64,000 nt of DNA from Embiotoca jacksoni (GCA_022577435.1 JAKOON010000018.1:2718282-2782281), one strand, 5' to 3'; positions 36,666 to 50,420 are shown, numbered from the stretch's first letter. A program made the numbers and translations. Notes: generated from the letters alone by a model not told the origin.

Positions 36666-39600
36666 TGCTAATTAATTGCCAATTTGTCACAGACCAAAAG
36701 AGGTGGTTTATCTGGAAAATGTAATGATTAAATTACTTTAATATTTTGAACAAATGATTTGTCATTTCTCAAGTGGGGAACAAAATGAATCTTAAACAAC
36801 ATGATTTACATTCCCTGATTCATGTAAAAGCAAATCCTATTTTAGCATGAATTACTGACAGTGAATACACATTTTCAATGGTTAAGATTTTCTTTTTTGT
36901 TTTTACTTCAGCATTCAAAACCTCTTAGAGGACATCCATCTCGCATCATTAGCAACATGGATCGTTATAGCAGCCTACATTTTGCCCTCAGGTTGCTTGC
37001 TGTAAATTCTCTCATCATTTCTCTGGCTATCCAACTGTGTTATAATTGTGCTGCTCCTCATCTATAAATGCCAATCATTTCTCCACTGGTCAGATGGTTC
37101 AAACACAAAGTCAACCATGCTCTCGGCTCAGATAGCCCTCCGCACCCTGCAGCAAAACACAGAAAGATATTACTAGCCACTGAATTGAGGTAAAAAGTTG
37201 AATAATCCCCAGGGCTGCAGAGTCGGAGATTATGAGGCAGCCAAATTATGCTGACAGCTGTGTTCCAGCGAGTCCTCTGTGCGGTGTGTCTGACACTGAT
37301 AAATGCTTCTCTGTGGCTGCTCAAGCAGCCTTAGCCACCTTCTCTGAGCAGCAGAGAGGTGTTATGGCTGAGGGCGACAGAGTTCTATTACTGCTGCGCT
37401 CAGGTTTGAGGCAAATGAGCAACAATAGGTAAATAGGCAGAGATGAAATTAAACTTGGGAGAGTGCAGATATTTTCCTTTTCCGCAATGCTGCATCTGTA
37501 AACAATGAGGCACTTTCCAGATGGGGGAAATGTAACTGTGGCTGGTGGAGCGGCTGCAGCAGCTGCAGCAGCAGCAGCAGCCGAGTGGTTTGTTCACAGC
37601 TACTCCCCACCAGTGTGTCAGCTGTTGTTAGATCACAGCTCGGCCTCCATCGTTCCTGGCAGTGTTGTTCTCTCAAAGCTCAGAGGTGACCGGAGCTCAA
37701 TGTGAAAAAAACAACAAAAAAAGTAAAGAAAAATGTCCCCTAAGCCAGACTCGTCCCTCCGCCCCTGAGGCCAGCCTAGTTCCCGCATGAAATAGAAACA
37801 AATATGGACTCAGCTTGATTGCGTAAGCATTCATCCAAACAGAAAATCATTGACCTTGTTTTAAAGAAGCACCATATTTTTTTTTTTTTTAACTGCCTCA
37901 ACTGCATATGTCTAAGGAAAGAACACCAGTGAGTCATCATTCCAGTAGGTGGTTAAGAACAGCACGACTGTTGTTCATGGCCACATTCATATTGTTCAAG
38001 CAGTCGCATGCAATGTCAGAGTGTCACTTTAACTTCATGGATCTTCAGTGAATCCTTCCTTACTCATACTTTTAAATGCATTTAAATCTGGCAAAAAACC
38101 CACTGAAACCTCATGGAAGATGTAGATACTGTAAATGTCTTCAGACAAACGAGAACTGTGGCACTTTGTATTACAGCTGGAGCTTTTTTTGAGTCGGCTG
38201 CTGAATGTTATTTTGTGCTGCTATTGATTTCACATATCTAATCATTTAAAAATGATTAAATAAAATTAAGATGTGTACTAAGAATCTTTAGTATTACATC
38301 AGTAAAAAGATGGTTCATGTCAAAGAGAGGTCACATGCTGATATCAGTCATTAAACCTTAAAAAAAGGCCTTTAAAAAAAAAAATCTAAATCAAAAGTCA
38401 TGTAAATCCTACACGCTTGAAAGTACAGACATGTGCAGCCTACTTGAAGGCACCACTTCTGAATGAAGGATGGCTATTCATATGGTTATATGTAATAAAC
38501 TGAAGAAAAACCAAAACAGAATGAGGCCAAACAAAAATAGACAAAGAGAAACTAAGCTAAGCTGGAAAAGAGGGAGGTTTTGAAGAAAAACACCTGCAGC
38601 ATTGCCTTGTCTAATTTGAACCCTCTTTCGAGCTAACCAGGTCAGTGTGCGCATCACTGTCGTTGCCTATTTTCAATGGAAAGTAGAACCTGCTTGAAAA
38701 GTCACGAAATGTCGCTAGATGACATCCTGTACTAATTAGCACAGCATGACGTCATTGTGTCGTGTTTTCTTCTTGGCTGGTGTTACATGGTGTCAGCCCT
38801 CAACATCCGGTTGCTTCTGTCCTACTCTGTGCTCATGTTTACTGTATTTAAATACAGCTGAATTCCCAATAAAGCTGTTCTCATTTAAATATTTGTCCAT
38901 TTATATTGTCAGACAATGGGAGGAGTATGAAATGGTGACTGAACAGCAGTCACTCCCCAGCCTTTTCCAAGCTGCTGCTGTGCACTTCTGGAATTCTGTT
39001 TCTTCAACAGCAACTTTATCTAACAAAATCACCAAACACATAAACAACAGCTGTTCTGTGACTTCAGCTGCATTTACATGTAAAATGGTCGCAGAGAGAG
39101 TAAGTTAGGAGTGAACATATTTTCTTTGTTCTCAGGTACAAGTGCACAGAGTGCACATACTTCTCAATAGGTGATTTTTAACAAAAGAATCACAAGAGGT
39201 CCGTAAAGCTGGTAGTTGGCAACACTGCGCACACCTGAGCATCAAAAGTTCTAATGTGCAACACGTATGTAAATAAGGAGACAATCATGAAGCCTCATAA
39301 AAGCATGTATTTTTCATTTTGTAAAGAAAGTTGAAAGACAGAAATGAAAATTAGACATTTTTGATTTCGTACATTACAAGAAAAACAAAAACATTTGGTG
39401 CCGTAAAGGAAAGCTGTCAATAAGGGGAGAGTCGCACACCCCGCACTCCTACTTCCAGCATCTACTATAATCATATTGCAGTTTTCTAGGAACATTAGCT
39501 TCATGGCAAAATTTGTAAAATATAAACTGCTAAAAACAGATTAAAAGTTTTTGGTTTTGTATATTTTGTAAGCTAGCTTCGTTAGCTATGTATTTAACAT

Positions 39601-41631
39601 AAAGATGTTGCTATTGATCATGTGTGCTGCTTAGATATGTAGCTATGTCCCAGTGATGAAGGAAGTGATTTCTCAAGCAAAGACTACCCTGTCAAATACT
39701 AAGTGAAGAGTAAGAATCCGTCTTCATATAAAAGCACGTAGCTTCAATACAATCAGTAAAATGTAAGTCAAAATCTTGAAGTATTTTATTTGAAGATTAA
39801 ATAAAATAGTACCCGTAGTCTCTATCGAACCACCGAATGAGGTAACCCCACGGTGATTCAGCCTGTTGCCACTGATGAAAGCTTTTGCATTTGCAGCGTT
39901 GCAACTTGGCAAGTTGTCTGTCGGGTGGAACTGACACAACAGAATTACTCGTCCGATCACTTCTCTACTGGAATATCATAAATTTTGCAATTATATTAAA
40001 AATAATTTTGCTGTTTTTATACAGTAACTAATAATGAATCCCCAATTATCCTGCTGATTATTTTCCAAATTATTAGTTTTATTGCCTGGATGTGAAATGT
40101 CCATGAGCCCAAACTGACGACATGACTTGTTTTTTCCAACCGCCAGTCCAAACCTCAAAAAGATATGAACATGATGAAAATAAAGGAATATCAGATGATC
40201 CTCGCTTTTGAGAAGCTGCAACAATTCTTACTTTAAAATTGTCCTCACTGAAAATTGCCAAGATTGTTTCCAGTTCATTTTCTGGCATTCAAATTCTTAA
40301 GTTTTGAATAAAAAAATTGTGAATTGTGAATGAACTTGTAACTAAAGCTGCAGTGAAGTGAAAAGGCAACAAAAAATGTTGCAAAGAAAAACCAAGAAGT
40401 GGTAGAAGAATCAAGTATTCAAATAACTGTACTTAAGTACATTAGTTAAATTCCACTTAGGTCATTTCACATGTCAACAGGTGCAAACTGAATGTTGAGA
40501 AGAAAGATAAAAAAGACATGTTTATAGAATTGTTCTTTTTGTTTTAAGAAATAAACAGTCATACTGAAAGAAGACTGAAGAAGCAGTCCAACCGCCCCAA
40601 CATGAAGCTCTACTCAGCTGTTTGTTCCTTTTGTCAGTTATGGTTATATAGTTTGCAGAGTGGTTACAGTAATGTCGGCTAAAACACACAGAACTGCCGG
40701 TGTGATCCTTTCGAATGTAGAGGACGGTAATTTTGGGGCTTTTGCATTAGTCACTAGACTGTGTTTTCAAATGTACCCTCACTCACAGCTGAGCAGTCAA
40801 GCTGCATGGTAATGACATCCTCTTGTATTTAAGCAGTCAGTCGGCCAAAAATCCAGTCATGGCTCAGGCGAGCAGACAGTCAGATACAGAGAGTATCAGT
40901 CGACAAGCAAATCAGACAGCAAGTTTTATAACAGAGCCACCAGGCCAGTAAGCAAGTCAAAGAGACAGTCAGCTAGCCAGTCAGCCAGCCGGGGATCAGC
41001 AGCAATTGATGGAACTGGCACTAAGCCAGTTTGAGCTCCCTGCGGAGATGCTGTGGTGATTCACCTCACTGCCTCACTGAACCTGACTGCCTCACTGGCC
41101 TGGAATCGATATTCCACATCACCATTTCACCGTGCCAAAAAGATTTTGGCAAAACGTGGAGTGTTGTGTTAGGTTAAGTAGGGCAAAATGAAAAGTATTC
41201 AGTGTGGGTTTATTCTATGTCAGCATGCACTGAGAAAAGCCGAGAAGGTCTCCGCTATCTCAGACAGATACTCTCTCTCATTATACCTCCACATAATTCA
41301 GTCTGCAGCTGCTCAGACTGTGAAGAAAGCCAGGATGGAGAAAAATGCAAACTCAAAGTGGCATCATGCACAGCTCTAAACCCTGAGACATCAAATAACC
41401 GTTAGATGTCTCCAAATCTTCCACGGAAACCTGTTTCAACAAGCATTCCCTTTTCCTCGAGCTTCTACTCATTTGTTGAAGAATCGAGCTGTAAATTCAT
41501 CCCAAATGACTAATAAAGACATAGTGACCTTGTCAAGCAAACTGCGACAGAGAGTGGGTGAAGCTTCTTTTAGCCCCCGGAAAAGATAAATGAAATTATA
41601 CAGCCTCTGCCCAAACAAAAGGTCTTGTGTT

Positions 41632-41632
<1 letters not shown>

Positions 41633-41708
<76 letters not shown>
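41633..41708. repeat. (GT)n microsatellite, 38 units
   Basis: Uninterrupted GT run, directly visible. Confidence 0.98.
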
Positions 41709-41712
<4 letters not shown>

Positions 41713-43332
41713 TCAGTTGTGTTTCATTACTCTTTTTAATATTTTTGTCTTCACTCAGCAATTAAAATGCATAGTAGCGTTCAAAAACAAATACACAACT
41801 TTTCTTCCTTTGTTGTTTTCTAAAAATAGTACAGGAGCACAGACGGTAGCATTACTTTTGTTTTGCTCACTGGCAAGGTTAGTTTAGAAGTGAAAAACAG
41901 CTCACACACAAAAACAGCTGAAATAATGTGTGATGTATGTGTTTATAAGCAGTGTTGCTTCCCAGTTGTCTGTGGACAGCTCACATGTATTTTCAGTGTT
42001 AAGGATAGAACATACGGAAGCAATCTGACACCAGAGGCATTCAGGACGGTGATACACTTATTTGTTATTTATCACAGAATCATAGTTTATTTCAATGTGA
42101 CTGGCACTGAAGAAAAAACTCTCCACAACTGTTGTAGTTCAATTAAAAGATAATTCCAGCTTTGCCACCATTCCTATTTGTGTAGGTTATTTCTGAGTTC
42201 AGGGGAAACGTTGGCATCGATAGATGGAGGTCAACATAACAAGACAAAATGATCTGGAGTAGAAAATAAGGTTGAAACTGCACAAGCATGAGGTGAGGCA
42301 ATATACGTTTATTTGTTTCAAAAACAACAGTTTAAATGTCTGCACATCAGACATAACTTAGGCATCATATAAAGGAAAAACAAAAGATATAATATAACAT
42401 AAGACAGATAGGAACAAGTTAAATACAATAAGCAATTCAGCAGAAACATAACAAATCACAGTGCAGCAACAGTGCACTCCAACATATGCATAAACTGTCA
42501 CAAATTCAGTTTAATTAAAGGCAGTAAAAAACAGGAAGTCTGAAGCCCTGGGACTTGGAGCTTCTGGTGAGGACTCTATTAACAGAGTTCAGAATTAGCT
42601 GCAGATGTCTGAGACCTGTGGACATGGCATTAAAGCAGTTGAGCTTACTGAATATGAAAGAATGGATACAGGTTTTTAAGTCTTGAGAAGTAACTATTTA
42701 ATTCTTGATATGTTCTTATGGTAATGATATTAGGCTGATTTGTAATTAACTTAATGTGGATGTTTATTTCTGAGCTCATGACTGCACCATGGAGCATTTC
42801 TGGAGCTATGAACTATAAACTTCTTTGGCTCTAAAAACAACTATTTCTATTTAATGTTCAGCAAAACCGTCTGTTGCAAGCATTCATTCCAGTTCAAAGA
42901 CCGAAAGTGCAACTATGGCAAATGGCCCTTGCTGTAGTTGTGTGCAGTGTTCTTGTGATTCTCAACATTCCTGTGAGGTTGAAACATTAATCAGATGGGC
43001 TGCAAGATTAATTCTTTAAAAAAGACCGCAACAAAATCTAAGCACAAAAGAGTCAAAACATGAAATGAAATGAAATAATGCTGACTATCTCATACCAGCA
43101 GCGGATGTCGAGGTCTGTGAACAGTTGATTGTCATCGTCAACATATTAGATGAAGGAGACATGGGTACGTGTAAAGACCTGAACATCTTAGACAAGGTGC
43201 AAATCATTACTAGCAGATGACAATCAGATCATCTTAAACTACAAAGCTTGTGAGGTTCTATCAGTCAGCAGTGGTAAATACCTACTGACAGTGAACCAAG
43301 GAGGGACAATCCATGGGCTGGTACCGGATTCA

Positions 43333-43668
43333 ACCATAGGCTGTCTGTAAAAATGGACGTAGCTTTAGGGTCTGAAAAGTGAAGCCAAATCACTGTGATT
43401 GTAGTGTGGATATCCTCTTTCATATTAAGGTTTGTTCAGCCACTCTACAGGGTGGCGATCAGTTGGGGTGGCTGTGTGCGATGGTACTGATGTAGTTTCA
43501 ACCATGGCAGTGGTGGTAGAGTTGCCATGTACACACTGCGTATGGTAATCAATGCCAACTGGTCAAAGGCTGTTCCAATAGTTTCAAAATGAACCCGGGA
43601 TATAAGGAATGCAACGACTGGAAACAATCCGTAATGGAGTGTGGCCAGACCCAAACATTCATGCAGGG
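43333..43668. repeat. Interspersed repeat, copy B of the family at 2462-2608
   Basis: The right part, 43529-43668, aligns with 2462-2608 in the same orientation. The left part, with CCATAGGCTGTCTGTAAAAA followed by TGGACGTAGC, matches a frequent fish repeat pattern (ATAGACTGTA...TGGACGTAGC) as I remember it. Whether both parts are one element is inference. Confidence 0.6.
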
Positions 43669-44929
43669 AATCTGGGTTGCACCAGTGAACCCAAAATACA
43701 ACCCAAAAGTTGAGAAGCAGCAGTAAAGATAAACTGGACAGAAACAGAACCAGATCTAAGTTATTACTTTGGTTTCTGATTTGGTGAATTGACACCAGTC
43801 GATCATAGTATACGTAAAATTGAATGCGGGATTGTTTGTGAATATAAAAAAGGTGAGACTATTCATCTTTACTGCACCAGCAGATAGGAAGGAATCTTAA
43901 CCCAACATAGCCATGAATATAAAAATATTTAATTTTGCTGGGATAATGGCTTCTCCAACTTTCATGGAAGGTTATTCTTCAGAATAATATCATAATTGAC
44001 AGAAAGGATGGCCACAACTAAGAAATAAGAGCTGAACATGTCCTCGGCGTGACAGTCATAATTGACCACATAATATACAGCAGTACATGTGTGTCTGCAT
44101 GTAAACAAATTAATTTGAATGTAAAGACTGAAGATTTCTCAAGAGAAGAACTGAACAGAGTGGAGGCTCTGACTGGGTTTTCTAGGATCTCACTGTATGA
44201 GCCTGGTGGTGAGTGGCTGATAGTGTGAGAGCTTTGAGCTTTTAATCTACAGCTACACTTCTTTCAGTTATTCTTTATCCTATACAATCATAGCTACAGT
44301 ACATGCACAATATTTTATTGTTTATGTTCTCTCAGACAGCCGAACTGAAAACTTACTTTGCAAACACCAACAATGGAAACCATTACAACAGCAAATCAAT
44401 AATGTATGAATAACAATATCCCTGCTGTTCTGCACAAGTGTGGCTTGATCGCCGGATTCTAGAGGGACTGTCACACAATTTAGAGTTGGTTCAGCGGATT
44501 TTAAAAGTGCATCTGGAAGATGTCAGAACTGACTCTGAGGATATGACCCCGCACAGCTGTGGAGCAAGCAGTGACCCGTCATGTTGGGTTATACCCAGGA
44601 GAGGATCATTATGACCCTGTACTGGCAGCCCTGCCTCATTGTACTTATTGTACTGCTGCTGTATGTGGCTGCATACAAAAAAAAAAATGGTTTGGTAGTT
44701 TGATTCTGTCTTTAGTTATTTTATATTACAGTGTTTCAGGGAAAACATTTTTTTTATTTCTAAGTCCCCCTTTCACCTGACACTATTTACCATTACATTC
44801 ACACATTTGATATTTTGTTGTAAGAGAACAACCATCAACTTGAATGAGTTTAATATAAAATGTAAGCTTATATTTCTTGGACACTGAAACACAACTCCAA
44901 GTCAAATTATTTCCAGCCCAATGCTGAGC

Positions 44930-45290
44930 AGTTGGTGAGTTGGTGTTTTTTTTTTTTTTTTAATCATTTGCTGCTCCCTTTTTTCTTCCTTTTGCCAAAT
45001 GTGGCCAGAGAGTTCAATTTGAACTCCATCTATCCACAGCACTTCTTTCCAAAACCACTTTTTCTTTAAATACTTTAGGTGTTGAATTTTGTGATGAGGC
45101 GACAGGTAAGGTTTCCTTCTGATTGCTCCTGATGTGGACCTTTTTGGAACCACCACTCCCATGTCAGCTAAACCTTCCTGCAGCTCCTTTGCACTCACGT
45201 GTTACTGTTATTTTCCTGTCAGCTGGTGTGCAGTTTGACTTGAAAGTTTTCTTCCTGATCTTGTCTTGACTTCCACAGTAACTGTTAACA
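44930..45290 (-). pseudogene. Tc1/mariner-like transposase remnant
   Basis: On the minus strand, SAKELQEGLADMGVVVPKRS, then AIRRKPYLSPHHKIQHLKY, then FWKEVLWIDGVQIELSGHIW match the middle of Tc1-like transposases: the helix-turn-helix region, the KPLLS.KHK..RL block, and the FW..VLWSDE.KIELFGH catalytic motif. The catalytic Asp is kept in the WID context but the following Glu is replaced. The downstream half of the protein is missing, and stops appear upstream near 45210. A T-rich tract at 44948-44961 follows. The copy is inactive. No terminal inverted repeats were identified. Confidence 0.8.
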
Positions 45291-48200
45291 TTCATGTTAA
45301 CATTCTGTAAAAGTAGAAACTGCCAGCGGGAAGCACTTTATAGGCATCAACTGGCTTCATTTCAGATGCTCATATCATGGTAATGGGGTGTTTGCTGTAT
45401 TTGCTTCTGTTCACCTCAAGTGTGAACCAAATATGTAATTTATCCAGTGATACCCAAAGCTTTGCAGATCCTGTAAGTTTGATTGAAGTGTCGTTGTTTT
45501 TTTGTGTATTAAATCTGGGCCCAGTTTTTAGCTAATGCTATTCAAACATAAGGAAATAGTTTATTTGTTGGAGACTTAATGCACATTTGGTGTTCTAGTA
45601 TGGTGAGTGTTTGTGGATGGAGTCAAAGTAAACAGTTGTGTGTTTTTCTGTTTTTGTTTTGTATTAAAGAGGATTGTTTTCCTCCCAGCTGACATTAATG
45701 TGAGAACAGTGGAATTGTGTTTATTGCTATAATATTGTAAGTTTCCGTTACTTAAGTTACTTGTGCATAAGTGCATGTGTCAGGTTTTAATGGACACACA
45801 ACACTTAAAGGGTCCGACTTAACTTTTAAGCATGAATTCACCAAATCATTGTCTGTAAATTAAATCCTTTAGTACATGACTGTAAATAGGATAGCTGAAA
45901 CAGGAGTGATTCCTAAAGCTGTGGAGGTTATTGTACAGCAGCGGTCAACCGCAAAAGAGAATTCCCCCAAAACTGTTTAAATCATGGATCAAGTTCAATA
46001 AACAAGAGTGAATAAATCTGAATTTTATATACATAAACACACCAACAGACACACAGCAAGCATTTGCTCCTCTGCTGTTTAGCAAATTTACTACACGATG
46101 GAAAGCGTTCTCATCCTAAGCTGTGCAGTGTGGCGGGAGAGTTTTGCCTCAAGTGAAGAAGAACGTCTGCCTGACGCAATCAGGAAACACAGTGACCCAA
46201 ACAGGAACTCAGTAAACTTAGCTGAAGCGCAGTCAGAGTCCACACTATTATTAATGAAACATCCACATATATCAACAGCATCAAACCTTTTATGTTTATT
46301 TTTGTCCCCCACTGAGCAGCTATCTGATTTACACAGTTTGCCTCAGACATCAAATCACTTCTATTCAGAGTCATATGGAGTCAAATGAATGAATTAATTA
46401 AATACTTATTTTTACCTTTTGGTAATCCAGGTGACTGTTGTTTGCCGGTAACACAAGCAGAATGCCTTTTTATTTCTTAGACTACAGACTTTACAGTTTG
46501 TCCTTCAACAACCAGGAAGTGCTGAGGTAATGAGGACATTTTTTAACCCTGTTTTCTGACTTCTGTAGGAGAACCCAGACCTTCTGGTGTCACTGCAGCT
46601 TTCTATTACCCTTTTTCAGACATGGAATACTTAACAATCCCAGCTAAAAGGGATGATGTTGTGTCATTCAGACATAGGTGACTTTTCCATTAATGCACCT
46701 AATGGCTGGTACACTATCTGGCACATGGTGTGGGAGTGAGAGGTCGTTGTCACTCAAACCAGAAAAGGATGTTGAGATCTGCTGAGGGTCCCTCATTACT
46801 CAGCCCACAGGAAAACCAAGAAAAAAGAACAAGAGAGAAGTAGAAGGACACATCTCATCTCCATCCTGAGATAATTAAGTGGTTAGAAGGGTGTTTTTTT
46901 TTTTTTACAAAATTGAACATGTTGAACTGTGGTTTCACTGCTACAGAGTAGATTATTGTAATAGGCTTGATAATAGCGGATTAGTGTATGTTTTCTATGT
47001 ACATTTTTTGTCCTGTGTCCCTACGTCTGTGCTTTCCTCTGAGTCCTGGCTGGAGGCTGATTAATTATTCTCTGTGTGAAGGATGTTTAGGCCCAGAGCA
47101 ATCGCTGCTCCTCTGTGGCATTCCTGTTCTCCAGATCACCTCAAGCCAAATGGGATGTGGTGGGGAGGAATAAAGGGTCAAAGTCCTCCATTTCTGCACC
47201 CCACCCCCCTTCCCACCTCTGCCATCCCTCCCTTTATCCCTGAGCCCCCAGCAGCCCTGTCAACCCAGAGCTGAACCGTGTGGAACAATGTGTCCCCCTG
47301 GACAACTTCCTTCTTTGAACCGTCACCTGGTCTGACACAGAAATCCAGAAAATGTCAATATGATTTAGTGTTTCTTTCATTTTCTGTTTTTGATGTGCTG
47401 TCTTGTTTGACAGGATTACAGTTTTGTACTTCTCTTGTTTCACTCTTCAGTCTTTCTTTCCCTATTAAAGCAGTCTCAGCTGATAGAGAGCAAATTATTT
47501 TGTCCACAGAAATCTGCTGCATAGAGTCGTACAGTTGCCACTTGCTACTTTGCTCCAATCACGTCAGGTTCAGTTTCTCTAAGACACAGGCAAATCAAAG
47601 CGTAGGCCGAGGAGGCTGTGCTCTGGTTTGCAGTTGTTAGTCATGTCAGATGCTCAGTAAACAGTCAAAGCTGCCTGCAGTTGTGATAGCAGCTTGTCAA
47701 GGCCGAGGTGGCGCTGGCTGCTGATGTAAACCTTTTTCAGAGCAGCTCAGACACTGTTTACTTCAACAGGGTTTACACTTTTAGTTTGCTGTGTTTTTTT
47801 GGAAGAGATAATATCATAAAATGGATGTATATAATGAGGTCAATCTCCCATGGATGGATTATTAAGGCCCACCCACCTCTTTCACGTGAGAGCAGGACAC
47901 CCAGAGTGAAAGAGACACAACATGAATACAAATGACACGGTGATCCATTTCTTTCACTGTGCAATTGTTTTGCATCTCTTTTTGTGGTCTTTGTTTCTTT
48001 TTAGGCATTTCTGCCTTCGTGGTCGCCTCTTTCTGGTTATATTAAATCTCTTTAAGGTCATTTACATCCATTTGTGTTCATTTTGCATCTCCAACATCAA
48101 ACCATCAAAGGTTTTCTCATCATTTAGTTGGTGCTCTCGTCGTTTGAACTCCTTTCCCAGCTGTTTGCCGACCCCTCTGGTTGATTTGCAGTTCTTAGTG

Positions 48201-49277
48201 ATCATTTTGTGTCTCTTTGTAGTCAATTGATTGACTTTCCAGGAGGAAGTATTTCAGTCTGGTTGCAGGTTATAGACCACATGACCCTCAGGCCTTTAAG
48301 GCGTTCGGTATTAGTTTGATGCAGCCAACACAAACAGTGATGATTTTAGACATTGAGGTTGAAGCTTTTGTTAACTCTCTTTTAATTGCTGTTCTGCAGT
48401 TACCTGTGATTCATGCATACGAGGAGAGAATATGATTATAAAATCAAGATTTTGCATCATTTTGTCACAAAGCAGAAACTCATACTACTAGTTTTATGTT
48501 TCGTGATGAAGAAAAACAATGAAGCGAACGCCTTACCCGTTGAGCCACAAAGATGGATGAATGTGAATGTTTAATGGTTTCTGAAAGCAATTTGATGTCT
48601 TATACATGCCTTTCTGTGTGTGTATCTGAATTCAGGCTTTTAAAACCTGTTCAGTGAATAGGTGACTGCAGCACTATGGACTATATGTAATACAAGTATA
48701 CAGTATGGTGTAAATATTGAAATGTAGAAGAGGATGAAACACAAGTTAGCAAATATATGTTAACTGGAATAAAAACAAGCAGAAAAAAAAATGTTTGTTG
48801 TGCTTTAACATTGAGGAAACTCACTGAGGTCCATGAACAGGACATGACATCAGCTTAGAGTTATTTTCTGTAAATTTGACTTATAATCAGTTTTTAAAAA
48901 CATAACCAACACCCAAACTGTGCAAAAACCAACAACAACAATGACACCAAAAAAAAGGATACGTTATTTTTCAACTGGAAATTGTATTTACTTCAATCTT
49001 ACTCACTAAAGTTTTACTTGTCTGGTTTGACCTATACACTACTAATATTAGCTAATATTAATGCTAATTAGCCATATCCTTTCCAAACATCATATTCCAA
49101 TGTCATTCAGTTGTTGATATTGCAGGACTGTAGTATAAGACTGAAAAGCACTGCTTATGTTCCTCTGCTGAGAATATTTCTACTTTCTTACATTCTTGCG
49201 GCGTTTCATTGATCTGTCTGTCTCAACAAGAGATGAATGTTAACAATGTTTATAATCCTCCGTTTCTTTTCTTCCAG

Positions 49278-49354
49278 GTACAAGAATATCTTCCAGCTGT
49301 GGACTGGCTGTCCTCCTCCTGGCGTGCGGTTTGGTGAGGGATGCCTTGTTATAA
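49278..49354 (+). CDS. vstm2a: VSTM2A-like gene, terminal coding exon with hydrophobic tail
   Basis: The acceptor TTTCTTTTCTTCCAG is strong and the exon starts in phase 2, which joins exactly to the phase-1 donor at 33733 (G+GT = Gly). It encodes GTRISSSCGLAVLLLACGLV then RDALL and a TAA at 49352-49354. About 13 consecutive hydrophobic residues lie five residues from the C-terminus, preceded by a Gly/Ser-rich stretch. That pattern suggests a GPI-attachment signal or a short tail anchor (inference). The mammalian canonical form, as I recall it, ends in a hydrophilic tail from the same exon junction, so this may be an alternative or fish-specific last exon. Frame, phase and splice sites support it; transcript evidence is lacking. 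Confidence 0.75.
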
Positions 49355-49426
49355 ATTTGCAGAACTGACGTGGTTTGCGCCCAGATCTCGCTCTCAAAGC
49401 GAATAAGAAAAATTGCCTGTTTTACC

Positions 49427-49492
49427 CCCTCCCACCCATTCCCTCCCCTCCCCTCCCCCCTCCCCATCCCACCCCCCTGCCTCCCCACCATG
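49427..49492. repeat. Polypyrimidine C-rich tract
   Basis: Repeated CCCTCCC, CCCCTCCCC and CCACCCCCC blocks fill about 65 bases just after the stop codon. The minus strand has many runs of three or more G and could form G-quadruplexes. The sense RNA would be C-rich, a typical binding context for poly(C)-binding proteins. Confidence 0.85.
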
Positions 49493-50218
49493 CGGACAGC
49501 ACAGTTGGCCCTTCAGCTCCTAACCACTGCTGCTCCTGCACCCAGCACATTGTTATTAGCCACTGTAAACACCAGTCACATTTAACACAGTCGGATTACC
49601 TTTTGTACAGACGTCGACTCAACACCATCTGAGGTGCAAGGCTCCGGTGTGAAACCTGGACTCTGTATTTTGTTGGATAACTCTCATGGAAGAATGACTT
49701 TCTTATGGTTTCGCTGTTCCAGTTCATGTGTTCATTGCTCAAAAGTGAACAAGAAAAAAAGAGAATCTATATTTGTGTAATATATATGATTCTAGATATA
49801 TATCTGTTTTATTTGAAAAACCTAGAATTGCTGTATGTGCTGTAAACATAGCTGCAACTCATCATATTGGCCTTGGAACTTCATTGTGAATAGCCACTCC
49901 AGCCCTCTCGAAGAGACAAATTCAATTCAAGTATGTGTTAATTTAGACTGTTAACAGAAATGTTCCATTATTTTCAGCTGTATTGGCCATATAAATTTCC
50001 AAGGTGCATAATTTTACATCTTGTTAGTGATACAGATGTGCATGCTTATTGGTCTGAAGGCTTGAAAGAGAGGAAAATGTTAGTTGAACTACATTAAAAC
50101 AACGATTGGAGTTAAGTATTACAACGTGTTAAATTTAGCTTTATTTTAATGTGCTAGCTTTGGTGTGTGAAAAAAAATGTCCCTTTGTCATTTTAATTTG
50201 TATTGCATCCTCAGTAGG

Positions 50219-50224
50219 AATAAA
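50219..50224 (+). promoter_or_regulatory. Candidate proximal poly(A) signal AATAAA
   Basis: AATAAA lies 865 bases after the stop codon. No strong GT-rich element is seen directly downstream. Confidence 0.3.
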
Positions 50225-50420
50225 AAGGATGCCACAATTTATGAGTCATTGAAAAACCTGATATGTGACCATTGGATGATTAATTTTAACTGACCTGCAG
50301 CATTTCTAAATGGCATGCTTCAGTTTCTGTGCACCTCCCCGGTATGTTATTATGGAGGATGAATGAGTATTTACCCACTTTGGATCATGAGTATTGCTAG
50401 TTTCCATTACGTTAATTCCA

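Larger units (their letters stand above)
33734..49277 (+). other. Large intron of the VSTM2A-like gene, 15.5 kb
   Basis: Bounded by GTAAGG at 33734 and the acceptor TTTCTTTTCTTCCAG ending at 49277. It holds a LINE remnant, a GT microsatellite, copy B of an interspersed repeat and a Tc1-like transposase remnant. The usual mammalian VSTM2A end is, from memory, a hydrophilic tail. An exon for it in this phase could lie in this intron, but I did not find one by eye. Confidence 0.75.

Noticed and set aside
37540..37585. Poly-Ala reading from a GCAGCAGCAGC stretch as a gene
   Set aside because: Short, imperfect trinucleotide repeat with no surrounding coding evidence.
40840..41000. CAGTCAG-rich stretch as a satellite
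   Set aside because: The CAGTCAG/CAGACAG words are irregular in spacing; no stable repeat unit could be defined.
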